Source of the DNA: Rostratula benghalensis
Taxonomy: Eukaryota; Chordata; Aves; Charadriiformes; Rostratulidae
NCBI GenBank assembly: GCA_013399305.1
Contig: VXAI01000019.1
Location: 6,116,517 to 6,180,516, forward strand
Direction of reading: 5' to 3'
DNA length: 64,000 nt
Of the stretch, positions 37,788-51,492 are shown in pieces (position 1 is the stretch's first letter; each line of letters starts with the position of its first letter). A program made the translations under genes and the position numbers. The notes below the pieces were generated by a model. It was not told where the DNA came from, did not search any database, and saw only the letters and a program-made list of their open reading frames with translations.

Positions 37788-37845
37788 AGTCACAGAATCG
37801 TCTAGGTTGGAAGGGACTTTTAAGATCATCGAGCCCAAGCAATCA
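37788..37845 (-). mobile_element. CR1 LINE, very short 3' tail
   Basis: The words 'agtcacagaatcgtctaggt', 'tggaagggacttttaagatc' and 'atcgagcccaagcaatcat' are the reversed CR1 tail. Recognisable similarity then stops, leaving about 55 bp. This is extreme 5' truncation, and the 'tctaggttggaaggga' wording fits group B. Confidence 0.85.
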
Positions 37846-40800
37846 TCATTATTATATTTAAAATGCTGCCAACCTGGCAGGGATGAAAACCTTCAAAAAG
37901 GGTGAAGGAAAACGAAGCACACAGAGCAGCTGTACTGCACCTAAGAGGTTCAGAATGGGGTGGGAATGGATCCAATCCATTTGAACTGCAGAATTTTCCA
38001 GGGTTTGTCCGTACAAGGCCCAATTAACTCAGGCAGGCAACTTGCAGGGAAGCCAAAACTTAGCCTTTTGATAGAAATGCTCTTTAAATGGTAAAAAAAA
38101 TCAATTGCGAAGGGTTCTCACACGCTGAGCCTCTACACTGCTCTTCATTCTCATATTTACAATACAGCAAAATGGGAAAAACAACTTATGGAGAAGGAAT
38201 ATACAGAAAAATATATTGTTTGTATTTGTTCTCTTTAAAGTATATTAATAACGAGTGAACTTAAAGTAAGTTCATAATTGTAGTTTGTTTTGGCCTTTTT
38301 TTTTTCTTTTTTTTTTAAATCCCTGGACACATTTTCCTATTTTTGCAGCCAATTTAGAAGTTTTTTGAAACAAATTGCAGTGGCAGCTTCCCCTTTATAG
38401 AGCTGAGAGTAAGGCAGTGATAGCGCGGAGTGTATCTGTCAGATTCCGTGCTGAAGAACAGAAGAGGGACCTGACAGAGATCTGACAAGCAAACACTTTA
38501 TACCAAAAAGAACTTTATGTTGTTGATTCCTGCATAGAGTTAGAATGCTGAGTTACGTGTTCAGGTAAACAGGACCCATAAAAACATTGACCTTCGAAAC
38601 ACTTTGGCAGGCAGATTTAAGTTTGGAGGAAATGTAGGAAAAATATAACTCTTTCACATTTTATATTGCAATGCTAATATTTCTATTCAAAGACACATTA
38701 GCATAAAAAATTGCTCTATGTGGTAAACTGAAGTGTGTAATATTTTACATTTCAGTTCAGAATTATGTGAAGTTCTAATTTTCAATAATAGCTCATACAG
38801 TGCTCTTACTGATGCCATTTCTCTTAAAGCGGGTCAGCATAACTTCTAATTTTACAGATTAAGTTGGATCTCAATTTCTGAAGACCAAAATTTTCATAGA
38901 TTACCTGGTGTTTCTATGCTGTAACTGTTCTCATTTCCTGAAATCCCAGGGTCCTGAATTTTAGCAAATGCCTGATGATTAGAAACTTCATGTCAGCCCC
39001 GGAGAATCAAGAAAGGAAAAAATTCCTATATTCTAATCCTGAAGTTGCTGTGTCGTGCATCAATGGCACTTACACATTACCTGTTTTTTGTTTTTTTTTT
39101 TTAAGGATGGGAATTTAAATTAACATTAAAACTTTTAAACTCATCTACTAGATGCAGGATATATGGTGATAATATAATCTCCTGTACATTTAGGCTTCTT
39201 AAAATTTCTTTCTTTCGTCTCTCAGGATATTCCTCTTCATCTCAAACTAAAATCCTTAGAAAAATTCCTGACCTTCCAATGCAGAATTGTTGAGAGAAAC
39301 AGAACTTCTGGGGTTTTAAGCTGGACCTACAAAGTAAAGGCAAAGCAGAACTAGGTCTTTGCATCTGGTCATCTAAACTGCAATTCCATGATATCGTTTA
39401 GGGGCTTGGGATGAGAGAACAGATTTAGTGTAAATAAGCTGCTTAAACACTATGAATGTTCTTCTGGCTGCAGTATGGCTGGATTAGTTACGAGCTCCAG
39501 CTGAAACCACCCACAGCACGTGGTCAATGCAGTTTATCCTACAGCTTTTACTCTCACATCTGAATTTTGTCTATGTCTTAACACACTAAGTGGGTTAGCA
39601 CGTGTTTATATTCTACTGAGAGTGCACTCCTCATTACATCACACCATTTATTTGCTACATTGGTATATTAATGGAGAATCCCCTCACAATTTACATGACA
39701 TTTAATACACCAACTTGGGTAGTACGAATAAAAGATTCAAGATTCAAGACAATATTAAACTGTTCTTCACACAATGAGATTTACTCATCCGTAATTTCAA
39801 AAATTATTTTATTTTTCAATAATATTTCCATAAAATAACCTGCCCAGGTTCCCATATGTTAGAGATGCTCACTGGTATTATTTTGGCATTGATTTTGTTT
39901 TGATTTCAGTTTACCATTTTCTTTTAGGTATGCATATGTTCAATTTAATGGCAGCAAGTATAATTTATTGACATATTATCACTATTAAATGCTTGTCATA
40001 ACTCCATGTTGTGCCCTATGTGATGATTGGAAAACAAACATCCTACGGAGTGAGGTTTTTAGTCAAGACTTTCCCTGTAAGGATAGGAAAGAGCTGTTTC
40101 TAGAAATTGTACAAAACCTGAAAGGACTTTCTAATTAAAGCACATTCAATCTAAGTGTTCTTTATCAGACAGGTATTATTATAAACTACACATATTAGTA
40201 CTTAATTTTGGTTTTCTGAACTCAGCAGATGTAATGGGGATCATGAAACAAAAACATTTATAATCTACTTGTGTGAACAGTAATTCAGTAGTATGCACCT
40301 CCATGACTGTAATGTATTAAAAAAAACCCCTGCTATAATTTAATTTACAATGCTTGGATAACACTAGGCAATAAACAAGACCTTAACAAATATTGAGGCA
40401 AAAATGATTTAAAGACATGTTAAAAGGAAGGGGGGAAAAAAAGAGATTTTCATAGACTACGTGATGGCAATTTTCTAGCTTCTAAGTAAATTGAATAAGT
40501 TTGGTGGGGTCTTTTTAAGTCAGAAATTTGACAGATTTATCTGCATCTTGTTAAAGCATTTCATATTGGCTTCCCATGAAGTTAAACTGAAGATGAGTCT
40601 GACAGAAGACAGTGCAGCTCTTTAAATGAGGTGGATCTTATCTAATACCTGAACAAGTCAGGTGAAATACTGCGTATGAATGAAGTTTGCAGAACTTATT
40701 TCATCATTTTTAACCCACAAAAGGCAGGGGAAGATCTTACAGGAAGACCTTCATGACCTTGCCAGCTACATTAACAGAAGCATTCAGAAATAAAATTAAA

Positions 40801-43800
40801 GTTAAAAATTCAAAATTGAGACACGCACTTATGAACTAAACAACTTGCACGTCTGTATTAAATACTGTGTTTATGAAGTAGAAAAGGTGAAAATGTTTGA
40901 TTTGTTTAACATTCCCACATGAAACCTCAGAAGGAATAAAATTACTGTCCACACTGAGAAACAAAAGCTGTGGAAGAAAGTTCAAGCCCAAAACATGAGA
41001 ATAAATGCATATAACTGTCAATCAACAGCAAAGCTGGAGACCCAGAGGAAAAGTTCCAACCAGCTAAAGGGAATTGTTCTGGAAAGCTAATTCATCCTGA
41101 ATACTGGAAACAAATCCTGAGCAGTAAGATCCATTTTTATGTCATTTCCTGGGATAGCAAAAGCTGATTGGTTTGTGATCCCATCCAGATCTATGCTATT
41201 GAGCTTTCTTAGGAACAAAGAATATATTTAAAGACACTCTAAACCAAATCATTTTCAGAGGCACCAGACACAGATTTTGAGGCGTGATTTATATTTACAC
41301 AATTAGTCATGATGGATACTTCTACATTAGGGTTTAAATCTTTTCAAGAGGCTGATTTACGTTGGGATATCAACTGTTGGATTTTTATTAGGAGAAAGTG
41401 GTATCAGAGAGGAGAGATTAGCATCCTAAGAAACCCGCTGTAGTTTACCCCTATTTTCTGTTTTCACTTTACCAAAGGAACTATGGTAACCTAAGATTTT
41501 GTACAATATAAAGGTAAACAAATCTCACTAGTAATTAATCTATAAGTTACAGAAATCTGAAACATTTTACTTATTACAAAAAGACAGTATTAAACTCTTG
41601 ACAAACTCTGTTCTTTGTTCATTTTCCCACTTCAACTCAGCACATTAAACCTCAGAAGCCACGTAAAGTCAGAAAAAAACTCTTCCTTGCTCTGAACCAC
41701 TGGAATCAGAGCCTACAATTATGAATCTCTCTAATATGGAGGTTAAGGGGGGCTTTTTGATGTGGCCATTAACTGGATGAACCAAAAGCAAGCACTTCTA
41801 AAAACTACAGATATAAAAATAAAACACCATAAAAGCTCTGAATGATATATAATAGTGAAAGCAAGGGCAATTCAAGCTACTATAAAACACTGGCAGTCTC
41901 AACTATCTTTCCCAGGATAAAATAGTTATGTTTTTTAACAATACCCTTAGATTTAGTCTGTGAGCTAGTTGTCTTAATGCCAGACACTACACCCAATTTT
42001 TCAGCAGCTGATTACCATGACTGAAAAGTAATTCTTCCAGTTTTAAAATTCTGTTTTGTTGTTTGAATGACAATAAATATAATGGCTGCATTAACCTGAC
42101 CTAATTTATCCCCTTTCGAAAAGCACAAAGGAACAGCTACTGCCTCTTAGTTAAACCTTCTCATTCCCCCCAGCAACACCCAGTGGAAGAGATTGTCTCA
42201 TGTGATACAAATTAAGGTAAAATTACAAGTTTTGAATCAAAAAATGAGTCACTGATTCTAAACATCTGGGATTTTTTTTTTTTTTGACTAACATGTATTT
42301 GAAGACTAACATTTCATTATTAGATTGATTTTATTATAAAGAGTATTTCAAAGTAGTCTGTGCTGGTTCAGATTGTCTTTCCTGAATTAAAGACAGAAGA
42401 GGTGTTCAAGGAATGGAACTCACCCTTTATTCAGTGACTGAGATCAGCTGTGAGTTCTTCTAGCCCAGTCCAAAATCATTTCAAGTATGTGTGAACACAT
42501 GTCGTACTCAGGTTCTTTCCTTCTCACTGATCAGATTTATAAAACATACCCAAGAATCTTTTCCTATAGGTGGGAATTTGTTTAAGCATGTGATCCATGA
42601 GATGTAGAAGAACTTTCATATGAGATGATCAAAATTATCAGATGATAAATCAAAGTTACTCTTTGTATCTAGCATATGGTACGAATCCCACAAGGGCAAC
42701 AAATGCAGGTATTTCAAATGCAAGACATTCCCTTTCAGATAAAAATCTTCAGATTTGAGTAATTTCACATAATCTATTAGCTCTGTCACATTTTTTTCAG
42801 GATTTCTGACTTCTCCAGGTTACTCTCCTTACTACAGTCTGTGTGATTTACAAGTGCAGATAGTCAGAGAGAGAGTGCTGAGATTAGCAATGTAACCCAT
42901 CCCACATCACCTCAGGAACAGTTTTGTCTGAAATGCAGAGCTAACACTGAAATGGAACTAAAATCTATTCCAACATGTCCTTTTAAACTAACTGCATTAT
43001 TCAGTAGGATAAATACAGACAGCCCTAATGGCCTTTTCCTAAAATTTAAATACAAGTATAAATATTAAAAAGACTACATTTACTATTTTAGCATTTTCAT
43101 TTACTCTGTATGGAATTTATGATGTAAGTTTCCTAAATATTATCACATAATATTTTAAATTGGAAATACAATTATATTTCTAGCAGTGAATGATATTAAT
43201 CATTACATACATCATTAGATTTAAAACACGTATCATTTAGAGGAAATGTGCAACATCATTCTGAAAAGCTTTATGAGAGCTGAGAAAGTGGAAAATTTCA
43301 AAAAGTGATGGCACATGACACCAGGTTTCAAAGCCAGCACAACAAAACAAAACACAAAAATGCCTTCTTTGCAAGTAGGTGAGAAATGTTCTTGTTTAAG
43401 TAAAACAGGAATTTCTAAGGGTCATCTCAAAACAGATTTCACAATTTATATCTCTATATTTATTGTTTTTGTGTGAATAAAAATATACACAAACTTATTT
43501 ATCCAGATCTGTAAAATTTCAGTAGTTCTTATTAATATAACTCCTTGCTCAAAATTCAGCACAGAATTTGTGTGATCCTGTGGTAGTTGTTTAGGACAAA
43601 TTGTGCAGTGCCTGTGGCATCTGGACTGTAGTGATGCTGTATGGCTAAGGAAGGGAGAAGTCTCTGTATTCTATTTTTTAATTTATACCTAAAACCTGCC
43701 AGAAACTTCTTCAAGTCTTTTTTTTCTCCACCAGAGTACGGCCTGCTAAATCAAATCTTTCACAGGAAATAAGTTTGGGTCATTTCCTTTAATCCTTACT

Positions 43801-43904
43801 AGCTGTGAAGCCAAGGTGAAACATTTGGGGAAGGAACTGTTCTAACCCCGGAGTCTGCTTGACAGGTACCTAGGGATTCGCGTGGTGTGGCACGGAGAAA
43901 GTCA
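37846..43904. other. Long unique AT-rich stretch
   Basis: About 6 kb with no recognisable gene or interspersed repeat. Only T and A runs occur (near 38298-38318, 39090-39103 and 42272-42285). Open frames do not exceed 65 codons. A short segment near 38395-38490 has more CpG and mixed composition than its neighbours. The last 100 bases, before 43905, may already be degraded CR1. Confidence 0.65.
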
Positions 43905-44648
43905 GCTGGCAACAAGTAAAGATCTCAGAGAAATTTAATGAAATTTAATAAGGACAAGTGTAGAGTCCTACATCTGGGCAAGAANNNNNNNNNNNNNNNN
44001 NNNNNNNNNNNNNNNNNNNNNNNNNNNNNNNNNNNNNNNNNNNNNNNNNNNNNNNNNNNNNNNNNNNNNNNNNNNNNNNNNNNNNNNNNNNNNNNNNNNN
44101 NNNNNNNNNNNNNNNNNNNNNNNNNNNNNNNNNNNNNNNNNNNNNNNNNNNNNNNNNNNNNNNNNNNNNNNNNNNNNNNNNNNNNNNNNNNNNNNNNNNN
44201 NNNNNNNNNNNNNNNNNNNNNNNNNNNNNNNNNNNNNNNNNNNNNNNNNNNNNNNNNNNNNNNNNNNNNNNNNNNNNNNNNNNNNNNNNNNNNNNNNNNN
44301 NNNNNNNNNNNNNNNNNNNNNNNNNNNNNNNNNNNNNNNNNNNNNNNNNNNNNNNNNNNNNNNNNNNNNNNNNNNNNNNNNNNNNNNNNNNNNNNNNNNN
44401 NNNNNNNNNNNNNNNNNNNNNNNNNNNNNNNNNNNNNNNNNNNNNNNNNNNNNNNNNNNNNNNNNNNNNNNNNNNNNNNNNNNNNNNNNNNNNNNNNNNN
44501 NNNNNNNNNNNNNNNNNNNNNNNNNNNNNNNNNNCTGGACACGTTCCTGTGTGACCTGCTCTGGGTGTTCCTGCTCTGGCAGGGGGATTGGACTGGATGA
44601 GCTTTCAAGGTCCCTTCCAATCCCTGAGATTCTGTGATTCTGTGATTG
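43905..44648 (+). mobile_element. CR1 LINE interrupted by an assembly gap (group C)
   Basis: Left of the gap, translation of 43938-43982 gives MKFNKDKCRVLHLGK, a conserved stretch near the end of the CR1 reverse-transcriptase frame. Right of the gap is a CR1 3' end: 'ctggacacgttcctgtgtga', 'cctgctctgggtgttcctgc', 'caaggtcccttccaatccct', then two 'gattctgtgattctgtgatt'-type octamers. Both sides are in the same orientation and in the right order, so one element probably spans the 550 N. The 5' boundary is uncertain. The tail wording differs from groups A and B. Confidence 0.88.
43985..44534. other. Assembly gap (550 N) inside CR1
   Basis: Five hundred and fifty N bases. Both flanks belong to CR1 in plus orientation, so the missing sequence is most likely the 3' part of the same element. 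Long open frames drawn across the gap on either strand come from the N and are not genes. Confidence 0.99.
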
Positions 44649-47578
44649 TGATCTCTGTTAATACCAAGATGAGGGGATATTGAATGAAGCTAGGGGGTGA
44701 CAGGCTCAAACTAAACAAAGCAGGAGCAACTTCTCATGCAAATAAGGAAGCTGTGAATAAATCCCCCCCAGTTCAGGGGGAAATGGGATGGCAGTAGATT
44801 TGGAAGTGGATTCAGACACCTGTGTGGAAAGTAGGCTGGGAGCTATCAATATACACTTGCCCTGTTTTCATACTATTCCCTGGGTATTCATAATTGATCA
44901 AACACAATATTGTGCAAGACAGAGCTTTGATCTGATCTCAGTACTGTAAGTTTTTCATGTGTTTATGCTGTACCTCAGTTTTTCCTATAGCTAAACTGCA
45001 AAGATAGATCAGGGGAGACACAGTCCTTCTGGTATCCTGACAGAATGCAGTTTTTACTAAACCCCCCAGCAGGTTTATTGTAGCTGTATTTCCAGATGCG
45101 GCGTTTAAACAGAGTTAAACATCAGATTTGGCGTGACCTGCATACTCAGAATTTTTTTTTTTTTCATGACCTCTACAATTAAACATAATCCAGTGCTGTT
45201 TCCAATTCGTATTTCTGCTTTCCTAAGTATATAAGATTTATCTGATCATCTCCAAAATGTCCACATAACCTTACTGTGGTGCTGTTGTTCTATTTCTTTA
45301 ATTTGTAAACACACAGGGAGAAAGGGACGAGAAAATTCTGAAATGGAGTACCATTACAATAATGATTTTATTTTTAAATCTCTGTGTGTGCCTTATTATT
45401 GTATGAACAGTTCCAAGCCAGAGAGGACAGGGACACAGTGAAAATTATACATGAATGTATCTAATCTCAGATATTTAATTTTAAACCAAACTGCCTCAAT
45501 ATATACTTAATGATATCAGACTTCCTAAAAGCCAGGAGTAATCAATTTTGTTTACCATTAAGAGGAGGTCTGATCTATTTATTCTTGTTAATTCTTCCTG
45601 TACATAACTATGCGTTCATTTAAAAAAGAAAAATCACAACTATCATGAACTACCAGGCTAAGCTCAGTCTTAAGTTGATGCTTCACCTAGGGATACACAG
45701 AATGAAAGACTAATTAAAAGCAGCAAAAAGCTATATTCCAAACTTCTAGACCCACTGCATTTAATTAAGAAGTCTACGTGTCAAATTAGTACAAATATAG
45801 ACGTGACCATTTCAAAGAAAGAAAATAAATAAAAAACCCAACCAAAGTACAGGGAATATGCAGAGTGACAATAAACATATATTTCTTGTAATCAGTTTTG
45901 GTAGTACCAATACAGCACGGTCACACTTCAAGTGCTGAAAACCCTTAAATGTGTTTGTTGGTTTTCATAAACTTTACCGTTTTCCTCACTTAGCTCTCCT
46001 GAAAATTGTCACTTATACTACTTCAAATAAATTGTTTTGAAATTTGATAAAAAAAGTGGTTAGCTCTGTTGATTACAAAAATGTCAAAATATTTAACTCA
46101 TTAGGTGATTTATTCAGTAATCAAAAAAGAAATGAGAACAAACACAGCACCTTATTATGAATTTGTCTTTGTTAACCTCTATTTTTTGTTTGGTATTATT
46201 ATTGAACTTTTTCTTCATGAAAAACGGTATCACAGTGCACTAACTCTTCACTTAATTTTTTTTTTTTCTCACAAGTCTTTCAACTTGGCTTCTGATGTAA
46301 AGCTATTGAAGTCCCCCATAAAATCCTGTTGATATCCTATGTAGCACCTCATTAGGCCACACTATTCCTTGATTCCCAAGAAGAGCAACATAAAGGGGAT
46401 GCACTGTTTTACAGTGCCTCTCTGAATGAGACCTTTAGTGTGAAATAAAACAAAGATATATATTTTTCAAACTTGGCGAGTATTTGAAGGCACTGGTATG
46501 AATGAAAACACAAATGTACAGCACCTTAAGGGATCGTGGATCAAAACCCTCTTGGGGTTTGCCCTGAAGTTCTATGACCAGCCATCTCTTTCAGATGATC
46601 TTTTCAAATATTGGAAGAATTTTTTTTCAACCACCTAAAAAAATCCCAACTTCAAAAGACCTGTAAAGACAATGTTATGTCTTCAAGTAATGAAAGAAGT
46701 TTGAAACAGTTTCATCTAACAAAACGGTTACTTTTTCTAAAATATTTTTTTGTAACAAAATCTGTAACACATTCCTGTTGAGAACCCTCTTACAATCTTT
46801 GCTATGTACAAGATTCATAAATGTAACTGCTTACATTTATAGGCACAATGCCACCACAATGTGTTTAGATGAACCTTTTTGTTAGATAAAAGGGCTTCAA
46901 AGCTAAAAACCCATGAAAAATAATCCACTTTCCCTATAAATGTGTATGTGGCTGTGAACAGTCTGAATAGCAGAGATCTAAATATAAAGAGTGAAAAGGG
47001 AATTAAAGGAAATTCAGAACAAGTGAATTTCACAAGAAAAGAGGTGCCAGGGTGATTAATTTGCCTTTTTCATAGGGCACAGAGAATACATACAATGAAA
47101 ATCCTTGGTGGGGAATGTTTACTCTATCAAACCCATCATTAGACCATACTTCCTAGGCAGAGGAAACGAATGCATGCGCTGTCTGCAGGTGTTGATTGGA
47201 CATCTCAGTTCCAAACAAAACGAACACAAACATAAGCTACATCTAAATTGCCCCCTTTATACTCCAGGACTAGACTTAATGAATTCCAGCGGGACAAAGA
47301 CATACAGAAAATTTAAGATCCGTTGAAACATACAGGCTGAAAAGCAAAGAAATGGAAAAAAACAGGCTTGTATAAATTCTAGTTTTTGTCTCAGCCTGTA
47401 ACAAGGATTCCCCAAGGTATTTGCTGTAACTACAAACCTGATCTAGCTTTTCCAGAATGCTATATGCAAACAAATACTCGGATTTACTGTCCCAGGAACA
47501 ACCTCAATATTCCTTAATGCTGGACAAGTCTGCCTGCGTGGCTTGCAGAAAATTTTCGTGGTGTAAATCAAGAGAAGT
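44649..47578. other. Unique non-coding DNA
   Basis: No gene is recognised. A 13-T run lies near 45152-45164 and other T runs near 46257-46267. Frames stay at or below 75 codons. No repeat family is recognisable between the flanking CR1 pieces. Confidence 0.7.
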
Positions 47579-47690
47579 GGGACCACGTGAACCTCATGAG
47601 GTTCAACACGGCCAAGCTCAGAGTCCTGCCCCTGGGTTGGGACAACCCCCGGCATCAGCACAGACTGGGGATGAAGGGATGGAGAGTTTT
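47579..47690 (+). mobile_element. CR1 LINE internal fragment lacking the 3' end
   Basis: Translation from 47585 gives [18 protein letters not shown] and then a DNP-type block ending near 'gggatgaagggatggagag'. This corresponds to the same reverse-transcriptase end region seen left of the gap at 43938 (MKFNKDKCRVLHLG). Similarity stops at about 47690, and unique AT-rich DNA follows. The usual CR1 tail is absent, so the copy is truncated at both ends. That is unusual for CR1, which normally keeps its 3' end. Confidence 0.85.
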
Positions 47691-48955
47691 AACATTTTTT
47701 TCTAAGTTTTAACCTGAATCCTTTTCAGTCTTGATCTTTATGTTAAGACTACCTGTTATCACTCAAAGAAATGTATTTATATTTTTGTCTGCCTCTTCTA
47801 TACCATGTAGGAGATATGCTCAGCATTTTTATTACCGATTTATGCACCATGAACATTTGCATGGTTTTTTGCTGTTCTTTAATATTCTAACAGTATCTGT
47901 GTAACATCTGTAGCTACTGGACAGTTTTTCAGTTTTCTTCCCTGGATTTGGCAGAATCTAATTTCCAAGTGCAGGCTCTGCCAGGACTAACAATGTCTTT
48001 TTGCATTTTACCATTACAGCATAAGCATTACTGTAATGAACACTTAAGAAATGAAGACTTTTCCTCTTTAGTATCATTTTCAGTTGTGATTGGAAGGCAT
48101 GCTCACGCTGAAATAATCTGAAGGTTAGGGCTTCGCATTTTTAGTCATTTCATCCCCACATTTGGGTCCATGTGGCTATGGGAGCTGTCACAGTCGATCT
48201 GAAAAGTTTCCTGCTACTGTAGAAGTCAAATTTTATACTGTTTTTAACACATACTTCCCACAGAGACAAGGAAAAGTCTGAATTGAGTCTCAGTTGGTCT
48301 GGTTTCCTACCCCTGATGGTGAATATTAACTGATGTCAATAGAAATATCTGTACAATAACTCTTCCTTGGGACGCTTTTCAAGCTTCTGCCAATCCCCAG
48401 CACACAAATTACTGAGCTAGAAATTAGACTAATCCCTTTTTGAGCTCATCTGTGGTTTTTGCCTCCATAGCATCACCAGGCAATGTGTACTACAATTCAA
48501 TTAGGTCATAAAATCTTACCCACAGATGCCATTCCTTTGGCTTAAGATGTCATTATTTTCATTAACTGTCTGCCCCCTTTGAAAAAAAACAAAGCACAAA
48601 GAAAATATTTTGGAATGTGTGGATTTGTTTAAAAATAAAAAGCACACTCATTTTGTGCCTGATATAGTTTACATCAACATACATCACGCTATCCTCTTCC
48701 TCTTCTAACCCTACTGCTTGCATGGTTATGGTCATGAATGACCCAGGGTACAGACATTTTGTTAAAAAATACTATACTGGGCACAAAGGTGGACGTGGGT
48801 AAAGAACCAGTTTTCATTTTTTCCATAGGATCTCTGTAATTCTGGTATTTAAGATACAGCAGGCTCCCAAACCAAGCACAGAACAAGGAATGTTCCAGAG
48901 GGCACGCTGCGTGTGAAACCGCCTTTCCTCATTGTGGGAAACACCACGTAACACA

Positions 48956-48987
48956 AACAAACTCAACTCAACTCAACTCTAAGAGTT
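48956..48987. repeat. (ACTCA)n run ending in a small palindrome
   Basis: Four tandem units of a 5-base ACTCA repeat are followed by aactctaagagtt. That 13-base word is a perfect palindrome around a central A. It is minor simple-sequence DNA. Confidence 0.75.
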
Positions 48988-51460
48988 AAGACTCCTTGGC
49001 CACAACAAACTGATACAAAATCACTCCTTGGACTTAAAAAAAGAAGCCCGGAATTAAACTCAGTGCTCAAAGAAAACTGAAAAGGCACTTCTTAGGGAAA
49101 AGAGCCTTCCTGCCTTTTTGGAGAAGCCTAATTAAAATGTGCACACACAGCAAGTACTGCCTTATTACAGCTGTTTGCAGCCCTCTACAGAACCTCTGCT
49201 CAGGAGGAAGAGGACATGTCTCATCTCTCCTGAAGCCATTCATTCAAGTACTCAAAGCATAAAAATAGAGAAATTAAAAGTACTGCAAGCAGTGTATGTA
49301 TACAGAAGCTTGAATGGCTCCTATCCCCAAAACAAATGGCAACCCAGCGTGGCACTTCACAACACCAAGGTCAATAATAAAGACTCTCTAAATTTCTGTC
49401 GAAGTGAAAACTAAAGAAATATGCCATCCAGTCCGGTCAGTGACATCCCATTTCTACTCAAAAAGTGTGACACTGAAATGCATTCAGCCTGAATTAACGT
49501 TGAAACCCCAAAGGTACCAGCACTTCCAAAATAAATCAAAGAATATCTTGACATAGGGAAATTAAAGCAATTCTTCCTTATATTAATGAAATTGGGAGAA
49601 ATCAGCAAAGTCCCTTCAAATCAATATGACAATAGAGAGAAAATTGTTGAACAGACATCCCGAGCTCCTCCTCCCACAGCAGAAACTTTTTTCAAATTAA
49701 GAACATGATTATTTTTTTATCCTTCCTACTGAAAGCATGCACAACCTACGGTCACAATTTCATCATTATTACTTATGAATGAATCTCAATTTCTAAACAT
49801 CAACTGAGTATTATTTTGCATGATAGGTAATTATGACTGAAAATTGCAAGGGAATGAAATTTTTGCAGAGCCTACAATATTGTTTTGTAATCCGAAGGAT
49901 TTTGGTGCGAGTAGGAAAAGCAGAACCCAGGCATCTTATGCCAGTTTGCATATTTAACTGTTTGGATATCAGACTGTTGCCCCAGCACAATGGAAAAAAA
50001 AGAAAAAAATCTCCAAAAATTTATATTAACTCTTAACTGTTCACACTTCTTGGGAAAAAAAAAAATACATTCAGGAAGGAGCTGGATACCATAGTCAATG
50101 GGATAGTGTAAGTCAGCTAGGAGACTTCAGCAAGTATTAGACTTCCATAATTCAACTGTTCTTCAAATATTATTTTGAAGGTTGTTTGGGACTCACTTGA
50201 AAATCTCAAAACCAGTTTTCATAAGAAAAAAACACATTTTGGATAACTTCATAATTCCAATATTTCTGGTTGCAAACACAATATTGGTGGAAAATGTAAA
50301 AAACCCCCAAAAACATGGTAGTAGCTGTTTGTGCAGTTTTTAAAATAAAAGAATGATTTTTCTTTTAATATTAAAAGAAAAAAAAAAAATCCTAAGGCAA
50401 GTGCCTGAACTGTAAGGTGAAAGTTAAGAGTGGCTTCCCTAGTTTCATAACGTGAAGGTGAAACTGAGTCCCCCTAAGAATTCTGCCACAGAAACAGGAT
50501 TTTATCTCAATTTTGCTAACGAGGAATATGTCTACTGAGTCATCATTGTAACTAATTTCAGAATAATAGGCCCAGGCTTCAATTTTCACTCACACTTTCT
50601 GTTCCTCTTTATAAATAAATACACCTAATTTTCTCTAGGATACTGACAGCAACAGACCACAAACAATCCTGAGATTGACGAATTCTGAGTTGCAAGAGAG
50701 ACACTTCTGCTCCACAATAAAGATGTCATGAGCTATAAAAGGTTACTGTGTCTGTCATTAAAGTTGTTATATAAGTTCTGCCTAAATTTAGATGGTACAG
50801 GGTTTTGAGGGAATTAAACATATAGAATTACACCATAAATTACCAACAATTTAACCACCAACAGTTATTAACAGCGACTTCATGTTTCTGACTTCTCTTG
50901 CCAGAAGATTTCTGCTACACTCAGGTTATTCCACATTGTTCTTTCTGACAGAAATTGTGTTGACAGCGCTACAGATGCTGTAATGTAGTGACTGAAATCC
51001 AATAAATTATCATGTTAGCATCCCTATAAGTGATTATGAAAAGCTAGATGAGACACAACTGTTTAGCACAGCCTTTCAGCTGATTGCTATACTCCTTCAT
51101 TTGCTTCCTCTACATGCTACAAAAGAAAGACAAATCACCAATTTTTCAAAAGCCTTCTGTGGTGAACTCAAATATGTCTCTTTGCATATGTTACACCTCA
51201 TGGCTATATTTGCCAAAAAGCTCAGTATGCCACATTTTGGTGACAGAAAGAGAGATTCTGTTCCCAAAATCTTAGCTAGTGGCAACTTACTGTAACCATG
51301 TAGATGGAAAAACTATACAAGACTTCTGTGGGAGCAGAATTTACCACAGAATTACAGAAATTTTGCCTGGAGGGGATTCCTATTTCTTGCTCAGAGCAGA
51401 AAGATGGCAATGACGTGATACATGGGACCAACCAAATCTTGAAAAACTCAGAGGGTAGTA

Positions 51461-51492
51461 TTTTTTTTTTAATTTTTTTTTTTTTAATTTTT
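51461..51492. repeat. T-rich tract
   Basis: T runs of ten, eight and five are separated by AA pairs within 32 bases. It is low-complexity DNA with no associated gene. Confidence 0.8.

Noticed and set aside
43925..44620. Long open frames on both strands (220-231 codons)
   Set aside because: They are open only because 550 N bases contain no stop codons. The readable ends are CR1 sequence.
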